Assembly (NCBI GenBank): GCA_963847085.1
Contig: CAWJYO010000009.1
Location: 558,001-622,000, forward strand
DNA length: 64,000 nt
Direction of reading: 5' to 3'
Source of the DNA: Ilyomonas sp963847085
Lineage (GTDB): Bacteria > Bacteroidota > Bacteroidia > Chitinophagales > Chitinophagaceae
Part shown: positions 18,093 through 27,047 of the stretch, piece by piece
How the letters are laid out: each line of letters begins with the position of its first letter
Numbering within the stretch: position 1 is the stretch's first letter
Position numbers and translations under genes: made by a program
The notes under the pieces: generated by a model
The model's input: only the letters and a program-made list of their open reading frames with translations
The model's database searches: none
What the model was told of the DNA's origin: nothing

Positions 18093-19583
18093 CTATCGGA
18101 TGATTAGAATATTTTTCAAGCGAAAAAGCAATGCGTTTGAAATCATCAGAAGTGAGTGCTGAGTAGTGAGTGGTGAAAGCGAATTTTGATTGATGATTTG
18201 TGACTGATGATTTGTGTTTTGTGTGTGAGTGGACGAAGCAAGTATGCTTTTGTTTTCGTCAATATTTTCATCATTGTCAATTACTGAAAAACCGGTAATG
18301 CTAAACTTGCCAAGGGTAAGCGTTCCGGTTTTATCAAACACCACTTGCTTGATGTTTTTAAATACTTCCAGGCTTCTTGCATTTCTAAACAAAATGCCAC
18401 TACGCGCAGCTCTTCCCAAGCCAACGGCAATAGCAGACGGCGTTGCCAAACCCATAGCACAAGGGCAAGAAATCACCAGTACCGCAATAGAGCGCAACAA
18501 GCTTTCGCCAACACCAACGTGCGCAAAAAAGTAATTAAAAACAAACGTAATCAATGCAATGCTCACTACCGCCGGAACAAAGATGGCACTTATCTTATCG
18601 GCCAGTTGCTGCACAGGTGGTTTTTCGGTTTGTGCTTCACGAACCATTTGTAAAATCTGGTTCAAAACGGTATTGTTTCCGGCAGCGGTAACATACGCTT
18701 TCATTGTTCCCCCTTCAACCATACTGCCGCCAATCAGCTTATCGTTCATCTTCTTCTCAATCGGCGCACTTTCGCCTGTAATGATGGCCTCGCTTACATT
18801 GGCTTCGCCCCACAACACTTTACAATCGGCAGGTACCTGTTCGCCGGTTTTTATTAATAGCAAATCGCCCACTTTCAGGCTGCCGCTTTCTACAGGGAAA
18901 ACATGCTCTTCGTGCTTATCATCATACGCAATCATGTTTGCCATCAGCTTTTGCGAAACAGCTAATTTTTGCAGTTCGGTTTGCGTGGTTTGTACCGATT
19001 TATCTTCCAGCCAATTGCCCAAAAACACAAGCGTGATAATGGTTGCCGTGGTTTCGTAAAACAAATATTGCTCTGCCTGATGAGTAAGCGTTCCGTACAA
19101 ACTGTAAACGAATGAAGCGATGGCACCAATGGTAATGAGTACGTTCATGTTGGGCACACCTTTGCTAATACTTTTAATAGCGCTTCTGCCAAAATAACTC
19201 ATGCCGGCAAGAAACACCGGAATGGTTAACGCCAACTGCACATAAGGGTTCATCAGGATAGAAATGTGCAAGCCCACCATGTGCAGCAAAAGAGGTAATG
19301 TAAAAATGAGGCAAAACCAAAAGCGCTGCAGGTGATTGGCAAAGAAAAGTTTGTTTTTGCCCTTTTTTTCAACTTCATCATTCACCACTTTATAGCCCAG
19401 GCTGCTAATGCCTTTTTGTAAAGCCGCATCAGTAATATCAGCAGTTTTATCAAACAAAACATCACCGCCAATAAAGTTGACCTTCACATTTTTTTGTCCT
19501 TGTTTTTCTAAATATTTTTCGATGGAAAGTGCGCAGTTGGTGCAGCTCATTCCCTGCACTTTCCAATGTATCGTTTCACTCAT
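18093..19583 (-). CDS. copA: Copper-type P-ATPase, N-terminal segment, broken after the DKTGT motif
   Basis: The start ATG at 19583 gives MSETIHWKVQGMSCTNCALSIEKYL, a heavy-metal-associated domain with CxxC. Transmembrane helices follow, with TGESAPIEKK, the metal-site motif SCPCAMGLATPSAIAVG and the phosphorylation site VFDKTGTLTLGK. The protein exports Cu(I) or serves cytochrome oxidase assembly. After SITGFSVIDNDENIDENK comes about 35 residues of low-complexity sequence (NTNHQSQIINQNSLSPLTTQHS), encoded by a repeat resembling the 6522-6594 element. The frame then ends. In the neighbouring frame, SDDFKRIAFSLEKYSNHPIGKKIAKEW resumes the family sequence, so the repeat insertion disrupts the gene. 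Confidence 0.88.
   Translation of the reverse strand: MSETIHWKVQGMSCTNCALSIEKYLEKQGQKNVKVNFIGGDVLFDKTADITDAALQKGISSLGYKVVNDEVEKKGKNKLFFANHLQRFWFCLIFTLPLLLHMVGLHISILMNPYVQLALTIPVFLAGMSYFGRSAIKSISKGVPNMNVLITIGAIASFVYSLYGTLTHQAEQYLFYETTATIITLVFLGNWLEDKSVQTTQTELQKLAVSQKLMANMIAYDDKHEEHVFPVESGSLKVGDLLLIKTGEQVPADCKVLWGEANVSEAIITGESAPIEKKMNDKLIGGSMVEGGTMKAYVTAAGNNTVLNQILQMVREAQTEKPPVQQLADKISAIFVPAVVSIALITFVFNYFFAHVGVGESLLRSIAVLVISCPCAMGLATPSAIAVGLGRAARSGILFRNARSLEVFKNIKQVVFDKTGTLTLGKFSITGFSVIDNDENIDENKSILASSTHTQNTNHQSQIINQNSLSPLTTQHSLLMISNALLFRLKNILIIR
18150..18250. repeat. Low-complexity repeat inserted in copA
   Basis: On the plus strand this stretch holds GAGTAGTGAGTGGTGA followed by two TGATGATTTGTG units and TGTGTGTGAGTGG. 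The first part matches the arm sequence of the inverted repeat at 6522-6594. It falls between the DKTGT motif and the conserved SDDFKRIAFSLEKYSNHP block of copA, where related ATPases have only a short linker, and the reading frame changes across it. It appears to be a mobile or expanding intergenic-type repeat that entered a gene. Confidence 0.55.
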
Positions 19584-19604
19584 GATTTCAATTCTATCAA
19601 TCCG

Positions 19605-19612
19605 CAAAGGTA
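19605..19612 (-). promoter_or_regulatory. Perfect TAnnTTTG -7 element upstream of copA
   Basis: The minus strand reads TACCTTTG, an exact match to the Bacteroidota -7 consensus, 21 bases upstream of the ATG at 19583. This placement puts the transcription start near 19598 and supports ATG 19583 rather than the earlier in-frame start at 19619. A -33 TTTG is not obvious. Confidence 0.45.
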
Positions 19613-19831
19613 CTTTCATTATACGCGTTTCATTTCATGGTTCTGTCAATCTTTTTATTCCCTTTAGAAATAAGGTAATGTTAACGGGTGAACAGAGTTT
19701 TTTATAAATGATACTAAAGGATTTGCTTTTGCAATTGTTTATTACAACATTGCCTGATGCGAAGTTGATCCATGGCAGAAAAATAAAAAGCCTCAAAAAC
19801 AAACTTTGAGACTTTCGTTGTGCGAACACCT

Positions 19832-19866
19832 ATATCGAACCGCGGACCCTCTGCTTGTAAGGCATA
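19832..19866 (-). other. tRNA-Val(TAC) fragment, candidate attachment-site scar
   Basis: The minus strand reads TGCCTTACAAGCAGAGGGTC followed by CGCGGTTCGA. This matches the anticodon stem-loop (loop CTTACAA, anticodon TAC), variable region and T-loop start of a bacterial tRNA-Val. The 5' half (acceptor, D-arm) and a matching T-stem are missing, so it is not a functional tRNA. A truncated tyrosine-recombinase gene starts 167 bases away. Integrative elements commonly recombine into tRNA 3' halves and leave such copies; reading this as an att scar is inference. Confidence 0.55.
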
Positions 19867-20032
19867 ATTTCCATGTTTCTTTCTATTATTATATTTTTAT
19901 TTTTTTTGTTATCTGTTAGTAACCAGTTGTTAGTGAAGGGTGTTAGTGTTATTTAATTTCTTTTTTCAGCTCATGTTTACTTAATTTATGATCACATTCA
20001 TGGTCACATTTCATAGTGCAAAAAGATAAATT

Positions 20033-20206
20033 ATGCAGCAGACACCGGTTTTTGTGAGTTTCTTTTTGGACGCCTCCCGCCCCAATTCAGACAGCACTTG
20101 TTTAATTAAGATGACTGTTTATCAGAAACCGCATAAGAGACGTTATGGAACCCAATTTCACATCACTAAAGAAGAGTGGGACAAGTTAAAGGGTACTAAG
20201 CCTTAG
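20033..20206 (+). pseudogene. Tyrosine recombinase (phage integrase), N-terminal remnant
   Basis: The frame reads MQQTPVFVSFFLDASRPNSD, then TCLIKMTVYQKPHKRRYGTQ and FHITKEEWDKLKGTKP, and stops. This is the N-terminal arm-binding domain typical of Bacteroidota tyrosine recombinases (beta strands followed by 'ITxEEWDKLKG'). The catalytic domain is absent. The stop lies exactly at the left end of the IS5 element (TTA duplication 20203-20205), so the insertion cut the gene. The upstream bases contain repeated TCACATT units, possible arm-type sites. Confidence 0.65.
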
Positions 20207-21089
20207 AAGCCGTTTAAGATTTTAAAATCATAAGTCGTATAGAGGCAAGATAAAGCATTGCCTGACTGGATTGGGTAAGGCGTTCGTAATCTTTAGAATT
20301 GCGCCTGTTGGTATCGAGCCAGGCAAAAGTTCTTTCTACGATCCAACGTTTAGGTAATATCCTAAACCGGTTCGTTTCACTACGTTTGACGATTTGCATA
20401 TCAATTGAAAACATGTCTTTGATTCGCCCAATCACTTTGCCGCTATATCCTCCGTCTGCAAAGATTGTTTTGATGCAATGCCAGCTGCGGGTCAGCCATT
20501 TGATTACCTCATCAGTTCCGTTTCGGTCTTGTGTAGCCGCATTCTGAATGACAACAGCCAGGATCAGTCCGAGCGTATCCACAACGATATGACGCTTCCT
20601 TCCCTTTACTTTTTTGCCGGCATCAAAACCCCGGCTTTCACCTCCTACAAGCGTTGTCTTAACAGACTCTGCATCTATGATAGCTGCAGAGGGTTCCGTT
20701 TTCCTGCCTTCTTGTTTGCGTATCTTTTCTACCAGTCTTTGCTGTATCTGTTCCAGGGTTCCATCCCGTTTCCAGCGGCTGAAGTAAAAATAAACCGTCT
20801 GCCATTTGGGATAATCCTGCGGTAGCATCCGCCACTGGCAGCCTGTTTTTCGAGGTAAAAGACAGCATTGAAAAGAACTCTGTAACTGTACTTGCGCTTT
20901 CTTTTGTCTTTGACATAACCTTCAATAACTTGCCATTGGCTGTCACTCAGATCGGTTGGATATTTTGTTGTCATGTTCTTGCATTTGTAGTTGTTTACAA
21001 GAAACACAACTTTGCCTGACCTTTTGCTGCGACAGCCTTCTTTAACTTCTCCCTATACAAAATCCGTCTCTCAAATCTTAAACAGCTTC
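20206..21089 (-). mobile_element. Complete IS5-family insertion sequence
   Basis: The ends are imperfect inverted repeats: GAAGCCGTTTAAGATTT at 20206-20222 and its complement with one mismatch at 21073-21089. They are flanked by identical TTA triplets (20203-20205 and 21090-21092), the expected 3-bp target duplication of some IS5 subgroups. The element is 884 bp and carries two overlapping transposase frames. It interrupts a tyrosine-recombinase remnant. A related, decayed copy in opposite orientation lies at 61135-61470, on the other side of the PUL. Confidence 0.85.
20214..20975 (-). CDS. IS5-family transposase, two frames joined by probable -1 frameshifting
   Basis: The upstream frame begins MTTKYPTDLSDSQWQVIEGYVKDKRKRKYS (N-terminal domain). 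At GAAAAAC, near 20852, the frame must move by -1 to read TGCQWRMLPQDYPKWQTVYFYF. The downstream frame then gives the DDE domain: AAIIDAESVKT (first D), IFADGGYSGK (second D) and RWIVERTFAWLDTNRRNSKDYE (catalytic E in the Y-R-E-like signature). IS5 subgroups with two overlapping frames are known to use such frameshifting. The starting ATG is taken at 20975; an upstream start at 21007 is possible. All catalytic residues are present, so it may be active. Confidence 0.85.
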
Positions 21090-21130
21090 TTAGAGAAAAT
21101 GCAATTCATAAAAAAGTTGATAGCGACTGA

Positions 21131-21421
21131 ATATTACAAGCTCCCACCAATCCCACATTTAAAGACTTATGGAAGACTTGTAAGATTTTTTTAGACAGCA
21201 CTAAAGAGAAACAAAGAAACCTGCAAGAGCTTATTGATGTTTTACTTCAAAAGCCTTTAAAACTAAAAAAAGGGTTTATTGATTTTTGGGTTCCCATATT
21301 CTTACTAGCAAAAACAGACGAATATGCTCTGTTTGATAGCAATGGTTATATACCTATTTTGAATAAAGATATTTTTGAACTGATTGGAGATTCCGGTTAC
21401 CCACAATTTATTTCGTATTAA
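21131..21421 (+). pseudogene. C-terminal fragment of a large unidentified protein (possibly an NTPase)
   Basis: An open frame with no start codon reads APTNPTFKDLWKTCKIFLDS, then KGFIDFWVPIFLLAKTDEYA and LFDSNGYIPILNKDIFELIG, and stops at 21421. The piece looks like an internal-to-C-terminal block of a much longer conserved protein. It resembles, from memory only, a segment found in large ATPases of defence or mobile-element loci (DUF6079/PglY-like). That identification is weak. It lies immediately right of the IS5 copy, in the same decayed island as the integrase remnant. Confidence 0.4.
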
Positions 21422-21555
21422 ATTCACCTGAGATTGCTATTTGAAGCAATATAACAAACCTAAATCATAGAAACCAATGGTTCATTTGTCGCCAGATGAT
21501 CTATTCATTTATCTGCATCCTTACACTTTTTATTCGATATAGCAGAAAGCTTAGC

Positions 21556-23664
21556 TTACTTGCTTGTCTGCAACAGTAAGATGCTTACGGAATAAGGATT
21601 CAGGCTTCTTGAAAAACTTTTCTTGATGCCTTTTATTGTTGAGGTTACCGGAACGACTTTTACTGGCTCGCTTATCGTGTTTGTATCATCTGGCTTGCCG
21701 CTTTTTACCACTACTAATGTTGCATCCGGAGACACTTTAGCAATACCTTCCAGACTAATTTTTACAGCTTGCTTTTTTGCCGTAGTGTTTACTATTTTAA
21801 GATACACAGCGCCTGTAGTATCGTTCATAGTAACCGAATAAAACAAAGTCGGAACTGTTTTGGACGTAATGCCATCTGTACTGTCCCTCTGCGTAAGCGG
21901 TCTGTTTTGAACAGGTACGCTCACTGCAGTAACAGGCACAATCTTATTTCCTAAGTAATGATTGAAAAGTTTCTGCACATAATAAGAGGGCGAACCGTAG
22001 CTGGACAGCGCATTGTAGCCTATCAAATCAGAATCCCATTGCCAGGCTTTTGGTGCAGTGGCAGTAGCTGTATTTACATTCACAAATAAGGGTGCATAGC
22101 AAGACATGACGATAAGATCGGAATTGCGTTCCATGCCTGTCATCCAGGCAGCATCGCCAAGCGCTGCATTTAAGTTAGTCGTAGGAGCACCTTCTCGGGT
22201 TGCCCACTCACCAACAAAAATTTTCGGACCGCTACGATCGTACTTGTCGTATTGTGATGCGTTCTCCCACATGTCCCATGAGTTGCGGTAGTAATGTTCA
22301 TCTACCACTTCAGGCTTCTTACCCGATATTACTTTCATGTTTGGGTACTGTGCATCAGCGATAGTTGATATACATTTTAACTGAGGATATTTCGCTTCAA
22401 TAGCCATTCTGAATTGAGTAAACCGATCTTTATAACTATTAGATATGTCAAACCAATCTTCATTGCCTACTTCCACATAAGTAAGCTTAAAAGGAGCCGG
22501 GTGCCCGGATGCCGCTCGTTTGGCACCCCAGTAAGTATTTGTATCACCTATTACATACTCTATTTCGTCCAATGCATCATCTACATAAGGTTTCAAAAGC
22601 GGTCCCCCATCTACATGATCTCCACTCAAAGAATAGCCAGCATAAACAGCCAGCAATGGCTCGGCGTCCATATCCTCGCACCACTCCAAAAATTCAAGCA
22701 AACCCATTCCATCCGAAGGACGGTATCCCCATGATCCTTTGTGTCCCGGTCTGTTTTCCAGCGAACCCAGTGTTGTTTCCCAGGGGAAAGCATCCGTAAT
22801 CAACGGACCTTCTAAAAAATTGCCACCAGGAAAGCGAAGAAACTTTGGTTTCATTTCCACCAGCATTTGCATCAGATCAGTTCGGTTCCCATTCGGGCGG
22901 TTGTTGTAAGTGGGTGGAAATAAAGAAACAAGATTGAAGTAATACAAACCAACCCGATCGGTTGAAATTACCAAACGTGCGTCCTTCGTAGGTTGTATGC
23001 CGGAAGCTGTCATTAATGTCAATTCATATTTTTTCCAATAGTTGCTTTTTTCAAGATTGATGGTGCCTGAAGCATATACGGTTTTGCCATCGTTGCTTTC
23101 AATAGAAACTGTTATAGGCCCGGCGGTGTTGTTTTCAATAACCGGAAGCGGTGGCGTAGTGGGTTTTGGCTCCCACGAAAAACGGAAGGGTTCTCTTCTA
23201 TCTGTTCCTTTTATGTAGAAAGAGGCTTTGTACTCGGTGGAAGGTTTTACGGGAATTCCCCAATATCCTTCATTGGAGATACCTACCCGTCCGGCTGCTT
23301 TTTCTACGGTCAGTCGCAAACACGTGGAGAGTGCTCCGTTGATAGCAAGACGTCGTTCCTCGTAAGGTACGTTTTCTTCTGATGCACCGACTAATTTGAT
23401 GTTTGCTTTTGCAGAAGAATCATCCTTTACCAAACTCCATCCTTCCGGTGTGTTTTTATTGTCTTTAAAGATGCGGTTGCGAACCAACTCGGCATATAAG
23501 CCGCCATCATAAGAATGGTTGATTTCCTCTGTCATCAAACCATATAACATAGGACTTACATTAGCACCAGGCTTTGTAAAATCTAATGTTATAACAGGCG
23601 TTTGTGCGGTTGCTATTTGAGTAACAAAAACAGTTAGCATTAGCAGTTTAAAACTATTTTTCAA
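21556..23664 (-). CDS. GH51-type alpha-L-arabinofuranosidase, secreted
   Basis: 702 residues. The signal peptide is MKNSFKLLMLTVFVTQIATAQ. Then comes LYGLMTEEINHSYDGGLYAELVRNRIFKD, a carbohydrate-binding-like insertion (residues 90-245), and a TIM barrel with KFLRFPGGNFLEG, LTYVEVGNEDWF (probable acid/base glutamate) and PKIFVGEWATREG (probable nucleophile glutamate). A C-terminal beta domain follows. GH51 enzymes release arabinose from arabinoxylan or arabinan. It is the last gene of the long minus-strand PUL operon. The long form with an N-terminal domain differs from the second GH51 at 44357, suggesting different linkage or chain-length preference. Confidence 0.9.
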   Translation of the reverse strand: MKNSFKLLMLTVFVTQIATAQTPVITLDFTKPGANVSPMLYGLMTEEINHSYDGGLYAELVRNRIFKDNKNTPEGWSLVKDDSSAKANIKLVGASEENVPYEERRLAINGALSTCLRLTVEKAAGRVGISNEGYWGIPVKPSTEYKASFYIKGTDRREPFRFSWEPKPTTPPLPVIENNTAGPITVSIESNDGKTVYASGTINLEKSNYWKKYELTLMTASGIQPTKDARLVISTDRVGLYYFNLVSLFPPTYNNRPNGNRTDLMQMLVEMKPKFLRFPGGNFLEGPLITDAFPWETTLGSLENRPGHKGSWGYRPSDGMGLLEFLEWCEDMDAEPLLAVYAGYSLSGDHVDGGPLLKPYVDDALDEIEYVIGDTNTYWGAKRAASGHPAPFKLTYVEVGNEDWFDISNSYKDRFTQFRMAIEAKYPQLKCISTIADAQYPNMKVISGKKPEVVDEHYYRNSWDMWENASQYDKYDRSGPKIFVGEWATREGAPTTNLNAALGDAAWMTGMERNSDLIVMSCYAPLFVNVNTATATAPKAWQWDSDLIGYNALSSYGSPSYYVQKLFNHYLGNKIVPVTAVSVPVQNRPLTQRDSTDGITSKTVPTLFYSVTMNDTTGAVYLKIVNTTAKKQAVKISLEGIAKVSPDATLVVVKSGKPDDTNTISEPVKVVPVTSTIKGIKKSFSRSLNPYSVSILLLQTSK

Positions 23665-23755
23665 GACAAGTACTTCCCCGTTTTTTTATCGTCATAGTTG
23701 ATCTGTGTTTTAGTTAGATATTATTGAAAAAAAATTCTTTTGTTTGCACCATTAG

Positions 23756-24865
23756 TTACTTAAACAGCAGTGGTGCCAACTCGTGTAAGCTACGCCGCCA
23801 GGTTAGAAACTCGTGGGCTGTATTTTGAGAGACATAAGAAACAACATTATAGCCGGCAGCTTTTAATTTATCGGCTGCATCCTTTATACGGTCTGGGCTT
23901 TCGCGGCTGCCACAGCTTATAAAAATGAGCTTCGGCTTCCCTTTATCTTTCAATTCTTCGGGTGTGTAAATGCCACCACTCAGGAGCGCGTAATAAGAGA
24001 ACACGTTTGGTTTGTTCAGTGTGATGCTATGCGTTTCAAACCCACCCATCGAAAGCCCTGCCATAGCACGGTGAGCAGGATCGTTCAAAGTGCGAAAATT
24101 TGCATCTACGTAAGGAATCAATTCATCAACTAATACCGTTTGAAATGAATCAACTTTAAAATCTTTTAAATGACCCCATTTTAATTCGTTCGTCATTCCA
24201 TAAGTCATTACAATAATGAATGGTTTTATCTTGCCTTCAGCAATCATATTATCCATAATCAGGTTAGCATGCCCCTGGTTGCTCCAGGCAGTTTCATCTT
24301 CGCCCCATCCGTGCTGCAGATACAACACCGGGTATTTTTTTGATTTATCTTTTTCATACCGCGGCGGTGTGTACACAAATGCGCGGCGAGATATTCCCGT
24401 ACTTTTTGAAGGAAAAAGAATCTGCTGTACGTTACCATGAGGAACGTCTTTCAAGGCATAAAACTCCTGATCATGTGCGGGTATTTCAACGCCACTTTCC
24501 CAGCGCGTGGAGCCGTAAAAGTTTAAAGTGCCGGGATCGTTGAACGTGCCGCCATCTATGTTCAAATGATAGTAATGGAAGCCCTCATCCATCGGACCTT
24601 CCGTTGTGCCGCCCCAGAGGCTATCGCTTGTCTTGGTCAGCTTAGTGCCGCCTCGTCCGCCCAATCCGAGGCTTACTTTTACGCTATCAGCATAAGGTGC
24701 CACAATGCGAAAGCGGACATAGCCTTGGGAGTTGACCTGTGGATATTCTTGTCCCGGTTGATTGAGTGCAGAAGGCTTGAAGTCTTCTGCTACATTGGAT
24801 TGCGCAAAGCAAGCCCCTCCAGTCAACATAGCTACCGAAAAAATAATAGCTGATTTTAATTTCAT
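23756..24865 (-). CDS. CBM48-CE1 esterase (feruloyl or acetylxylan esterase-like)
   Basis: About 369 residues with an N-terminal signal (MKLKSAIIFSVAMLTGGACFAQ). Residues about 45-135 form a CBM48/early-set domain (VRFRIVAPYADSVKVSLG ... DEGFHYYHLNIDG). The rest is an esterase-D/CE1 alpha/beta hydrolase: RRAFVYTPPRYEKDKSKKYPVLYLQHGWGEDETAW, nucleophile elbow GLSMGG and the late histidine in NTAHEFLTWRR. Such enzymes remove ferulate or acetate from xylan. The ATG at 24865 is used because the frame's earlier start is GTG. It is in the operon between GH51 and the tandem esterase, to which it is clearly related. Confidence 0.87.
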   Translation of the reverse strand: MKLKSAIIFSVAMLTGGACFAQSNVAEDFKPSALNQPGQEYPQVNSQGYVRFRIVAPYADSVKVSLGLGGRGGTKLTKTSDSLWGGTTEGPMDEGFHYYHLNIDGGTFNDPGTLNFYGSTRWESGVEIPAHDQEFYALKDVPHGNVQQILFPSKSTGISRRAFVYTPPRYEKDKSKKYPVLYLQHGWGEDETAWSNQGHANLIMDNMIAEGKIKPFIIVMTYGMTNELKWGHLKDFKVDSFQTVLVDELIPYVDANFRTLNDPAHRAMAGLSMGGFETHSITLNKPNVFSYYALLSGGIYTPEELKDKGKPKLIFISCGSRESPDRIKDAADKLKAAGYNVVSYVSQNTAHEFLTWRRSLHELAPLLFK

Positions 24866-24960
24866 ATACACGTATTTAGATGGTTATATTCTGTTTTTAG
24901 AATGAATGATTTTAAGCACTAATAGTTGGTTACAAGCACAATGGATTTCCCGATTTAATT

Positions 24961-26892
24961 CTAAAACAACAACGGCGCGAAATGATACAAATCGTTTCTC
25001 CACACTGGCCAGGTATGACCGCCCGGATATTCATAATAAGTATGTTTAATGTCGAGTTCATCAAGCTTGCCTAACATGAGTTGCCCGTTCTTATAAGCAA
25101 TGTCTTCTTTGCCTCCTTCTGTTATCCAGAAGGCTTTCAGTTGACTGTTGATTTTATCTTTATTCTCTTTTAAAAAAGCATATTGTTTATCAGTTACATC
25201 GTTCATCATCGGCACAATCCATCCTGAACTAAACACGCCGAGATAAGAGAACAAATCGGTATTGTTGATACCTGTAAACAGCGTGTGTATTCCACCAAGC
25301 GATAAACCTGCCAGGGCGCGATGATTCGCATCGGCCACAACACGATAATTCTTCTCAACAAAAGGAACTATAGAACTCTTCATTTCACTTTCAAACAACT
25401 TCATGGAACTTTCAATGCCAACCGCGCTGAAGCCACCCGTACCAATGTTGGCATCTGGCATTACAACCAGCATTGGCTTTGCTTTACCGGCAGCAATCAG
25501 GTTATCCAAAATCAGGTTTGTTTTTCCTTGCATTGCCCAGCCTCTTTCGTCCTCACCGCCACCATGCAAAATGTATAACACAGGATATTTTTGATTGCTG
25601 CTGCCATCGTAACCGGGCGGCGTGTAGAGGTACATCTGCCGCCACGAATGTGTAACCGGAGAGAAATAGTTTTGGATGCGGATATCGCCATGCGGCACCT
25701 CTTTTAGTGCATAATAACCACCACCCGCAAAAGGAATCTCTATACCGCTCGCTTCTCTGCCCATACCATAAAACGTTTCGCTGGCAGGATCGGCAACAGC
25801 AACGCCATCAATAAGCAAAGAGTAATAATGAAAGCCTTCGCTGATGGAGTCTGTTGTTGCCATCCAATAACCGCCGGTATCTTTTACCATATCATACTTC
25901 TTACCCAAATCAACCTGCACTTTCTGCGCATCCGGTGCCTTGATGCGAAAGATGACACGATTGTCGGGCAATATTTGTGGATATTTCGCATTGCGAACGT
26001 TGGTTGCAGCGGGCATTCCCACCAAACTATATTGATTGAATTTTGAAACATCAACAGGCTTGAAGATGAGTTGTGAGAATAGATACAAACTGTTCTTCCA
26101 AACTTTAAAGTCATGCACGCCGGGTTCAACATAAAAGATATGCGGCACATTATGCTCAACCAAATAATCGTGTGTTCGTTTGCTGAAACTAATTAAACCA
26201 TCAGCATCTCCGCACGAAATCCAAAGCAGTTTGATTTGTTGCCTTGCTTTCTCTGCATCGGGCACGAGTTCTTCGGGTGTTTTCGTATTAGGGGCAGATG
26301 AAAAACCGCCAATCCATGCGAACTTATCTAAGTTGCCCAAACCAAAGTTTAGAGATTGGCCGCCACCCATTGACAAACCTGCAATAGCCCGATGTTCTCT
26401 ATCGGTATAAACAGGATAATGTTTTTGGATGTAGGGAATTAAATCATTCAGCAAATCTTTTTCAAACGTGGCAAAGGCAGCCACTTTAGCACTGTCGAAA
26501 ACATTGCCTGTTGCCCGGTCATCTTTCATCGCTCTGCCGTTGGGCAATACAACAATCATTGGCTCTACTTTGCCTTGCGCATATAAGTTATCTAAAATCA
26601 CTTCGGGATGACCTTGTGAGTACCATTCTTTTTCATCGCCACCAATGCCGTGCAAGAGGTACAGCACGGGATATTTCTTCTTTGTTGAATAGCCTGGCGG
26701 CGTATAAATCAAGCTTCTTCTCCTTGCACTAACGGTTTTTGAATCGTAAGTAATGGTATCAATTTTTCCATGCGGAATGCCGCTTTGTACTGAATCAAAA
26801 CCTTGTGGTGCGTGTTTCTCAAAAGCCTGCGAATAAATGGCTGAGCTAAAGAAAAAAGAGGCAAAAACAAAGAGTAAGTCTTTCATTTGCAT
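24961..26892 (-). CDS. Tandem CE1-CBM48-CE1 esterase, secreted
   Basis: 643 residues with a signal peptide. The first CE1 domain (about 45-285) has RRSLIYTPPGYSTKKKYPVLYLLHGIGGDEKEW and the elbow GLSMGG. A CBM48-like domain follows (about 305-395, VIFRIKAPDAQKVQVDLG). A second CE1 domain (about 410-643) has RQMYLYTPPGYDG, YPVLYILHGGGEDERGW, the elbow GLSLGG and GGHTWPVWRNDLYHFAPLLF. Both copies keep the serine elbow and terminal histidine, so two active sites are likely. The second half mirrors the neighbouring single CBM48-CE1 gene, implying duplication and fusion. It probably deacylates xylan or feruloylated arabinoxylan outside the cytoplasm. Confidence 0.88.
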   Translation of the reverse strand: MQMKDLLFVFASFFFSSAIYSQAFEKHAPQGFDSVQSGIPHGKIDTITYDSKTVSARRRSLIYTPPGYSTKKKYPVLYLLHGIGGDEKEWYSQGHPEVILDNLYAQGKVEPMIVVLPNGRAMKDDRATGNVFDSAKVAAFATFEKDLLNDLIPYIQKHYPVYTDREHRAIAGLSMGGGQSLNFGLGNLDKFAWIGGFSSAPNTKTPEELVPDAEKARQQIKLLWISCGDADGLISFSKRTHDYLVEHNVPHIFYVEPGVHDFKVWKNSLYLFSQLIFKPVDVSKFNQYSLVGMPAATNVRNAKYPQILPDNRVIFRIKAPDAQKVQVDLGKKYDMVKDTGGYWMATTDSISEGFHYYSLLIDGVAVADPASETFYGMGREASGIEIPFAGGGYYALKEVPHGDIRIQNYFSPVTHSWRQMYLYTPPGYDGSSNQKYPVLYILHGGGEDERGWAMQGKTNLILDNLIAAGKAKPMLVVMPDANIGTGGFSAVGIESSMKLFESEMKSSIVPFVEKNYRVVADANHRALAGLSLGGIHTLFTGINNTDLFSYLGVFSSGWIVPMMNDVTDKQYAFLKENKDKINSQLKAFWITEGGKEDIAYKNGQLMLGKLDELDIKHTYYEYPGGHTWPVWRNDLYHFAPLLF

Positions 26893-27047
26893 GATTTGTT
26901 TTTATCGAAAAAAGGCAATATTGAGTAAGCTTTTATTGACTTCTGTTACTGACAGCACTTCATTTTTTGAACAGGCTATAACAGATGAGTAATGATTGAA
27001 TGAATCTTTGTTTATAGATAGTGCGTCTTCTCATAATGAGTGCTTTT

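Noticed and set aside
19832..19866. Functional tRNA-Val gene
   Set aside because: Only the anticodon arm and part of the T-loop match; the acceptor stem, D-arm and a pairing T-stem are missing.
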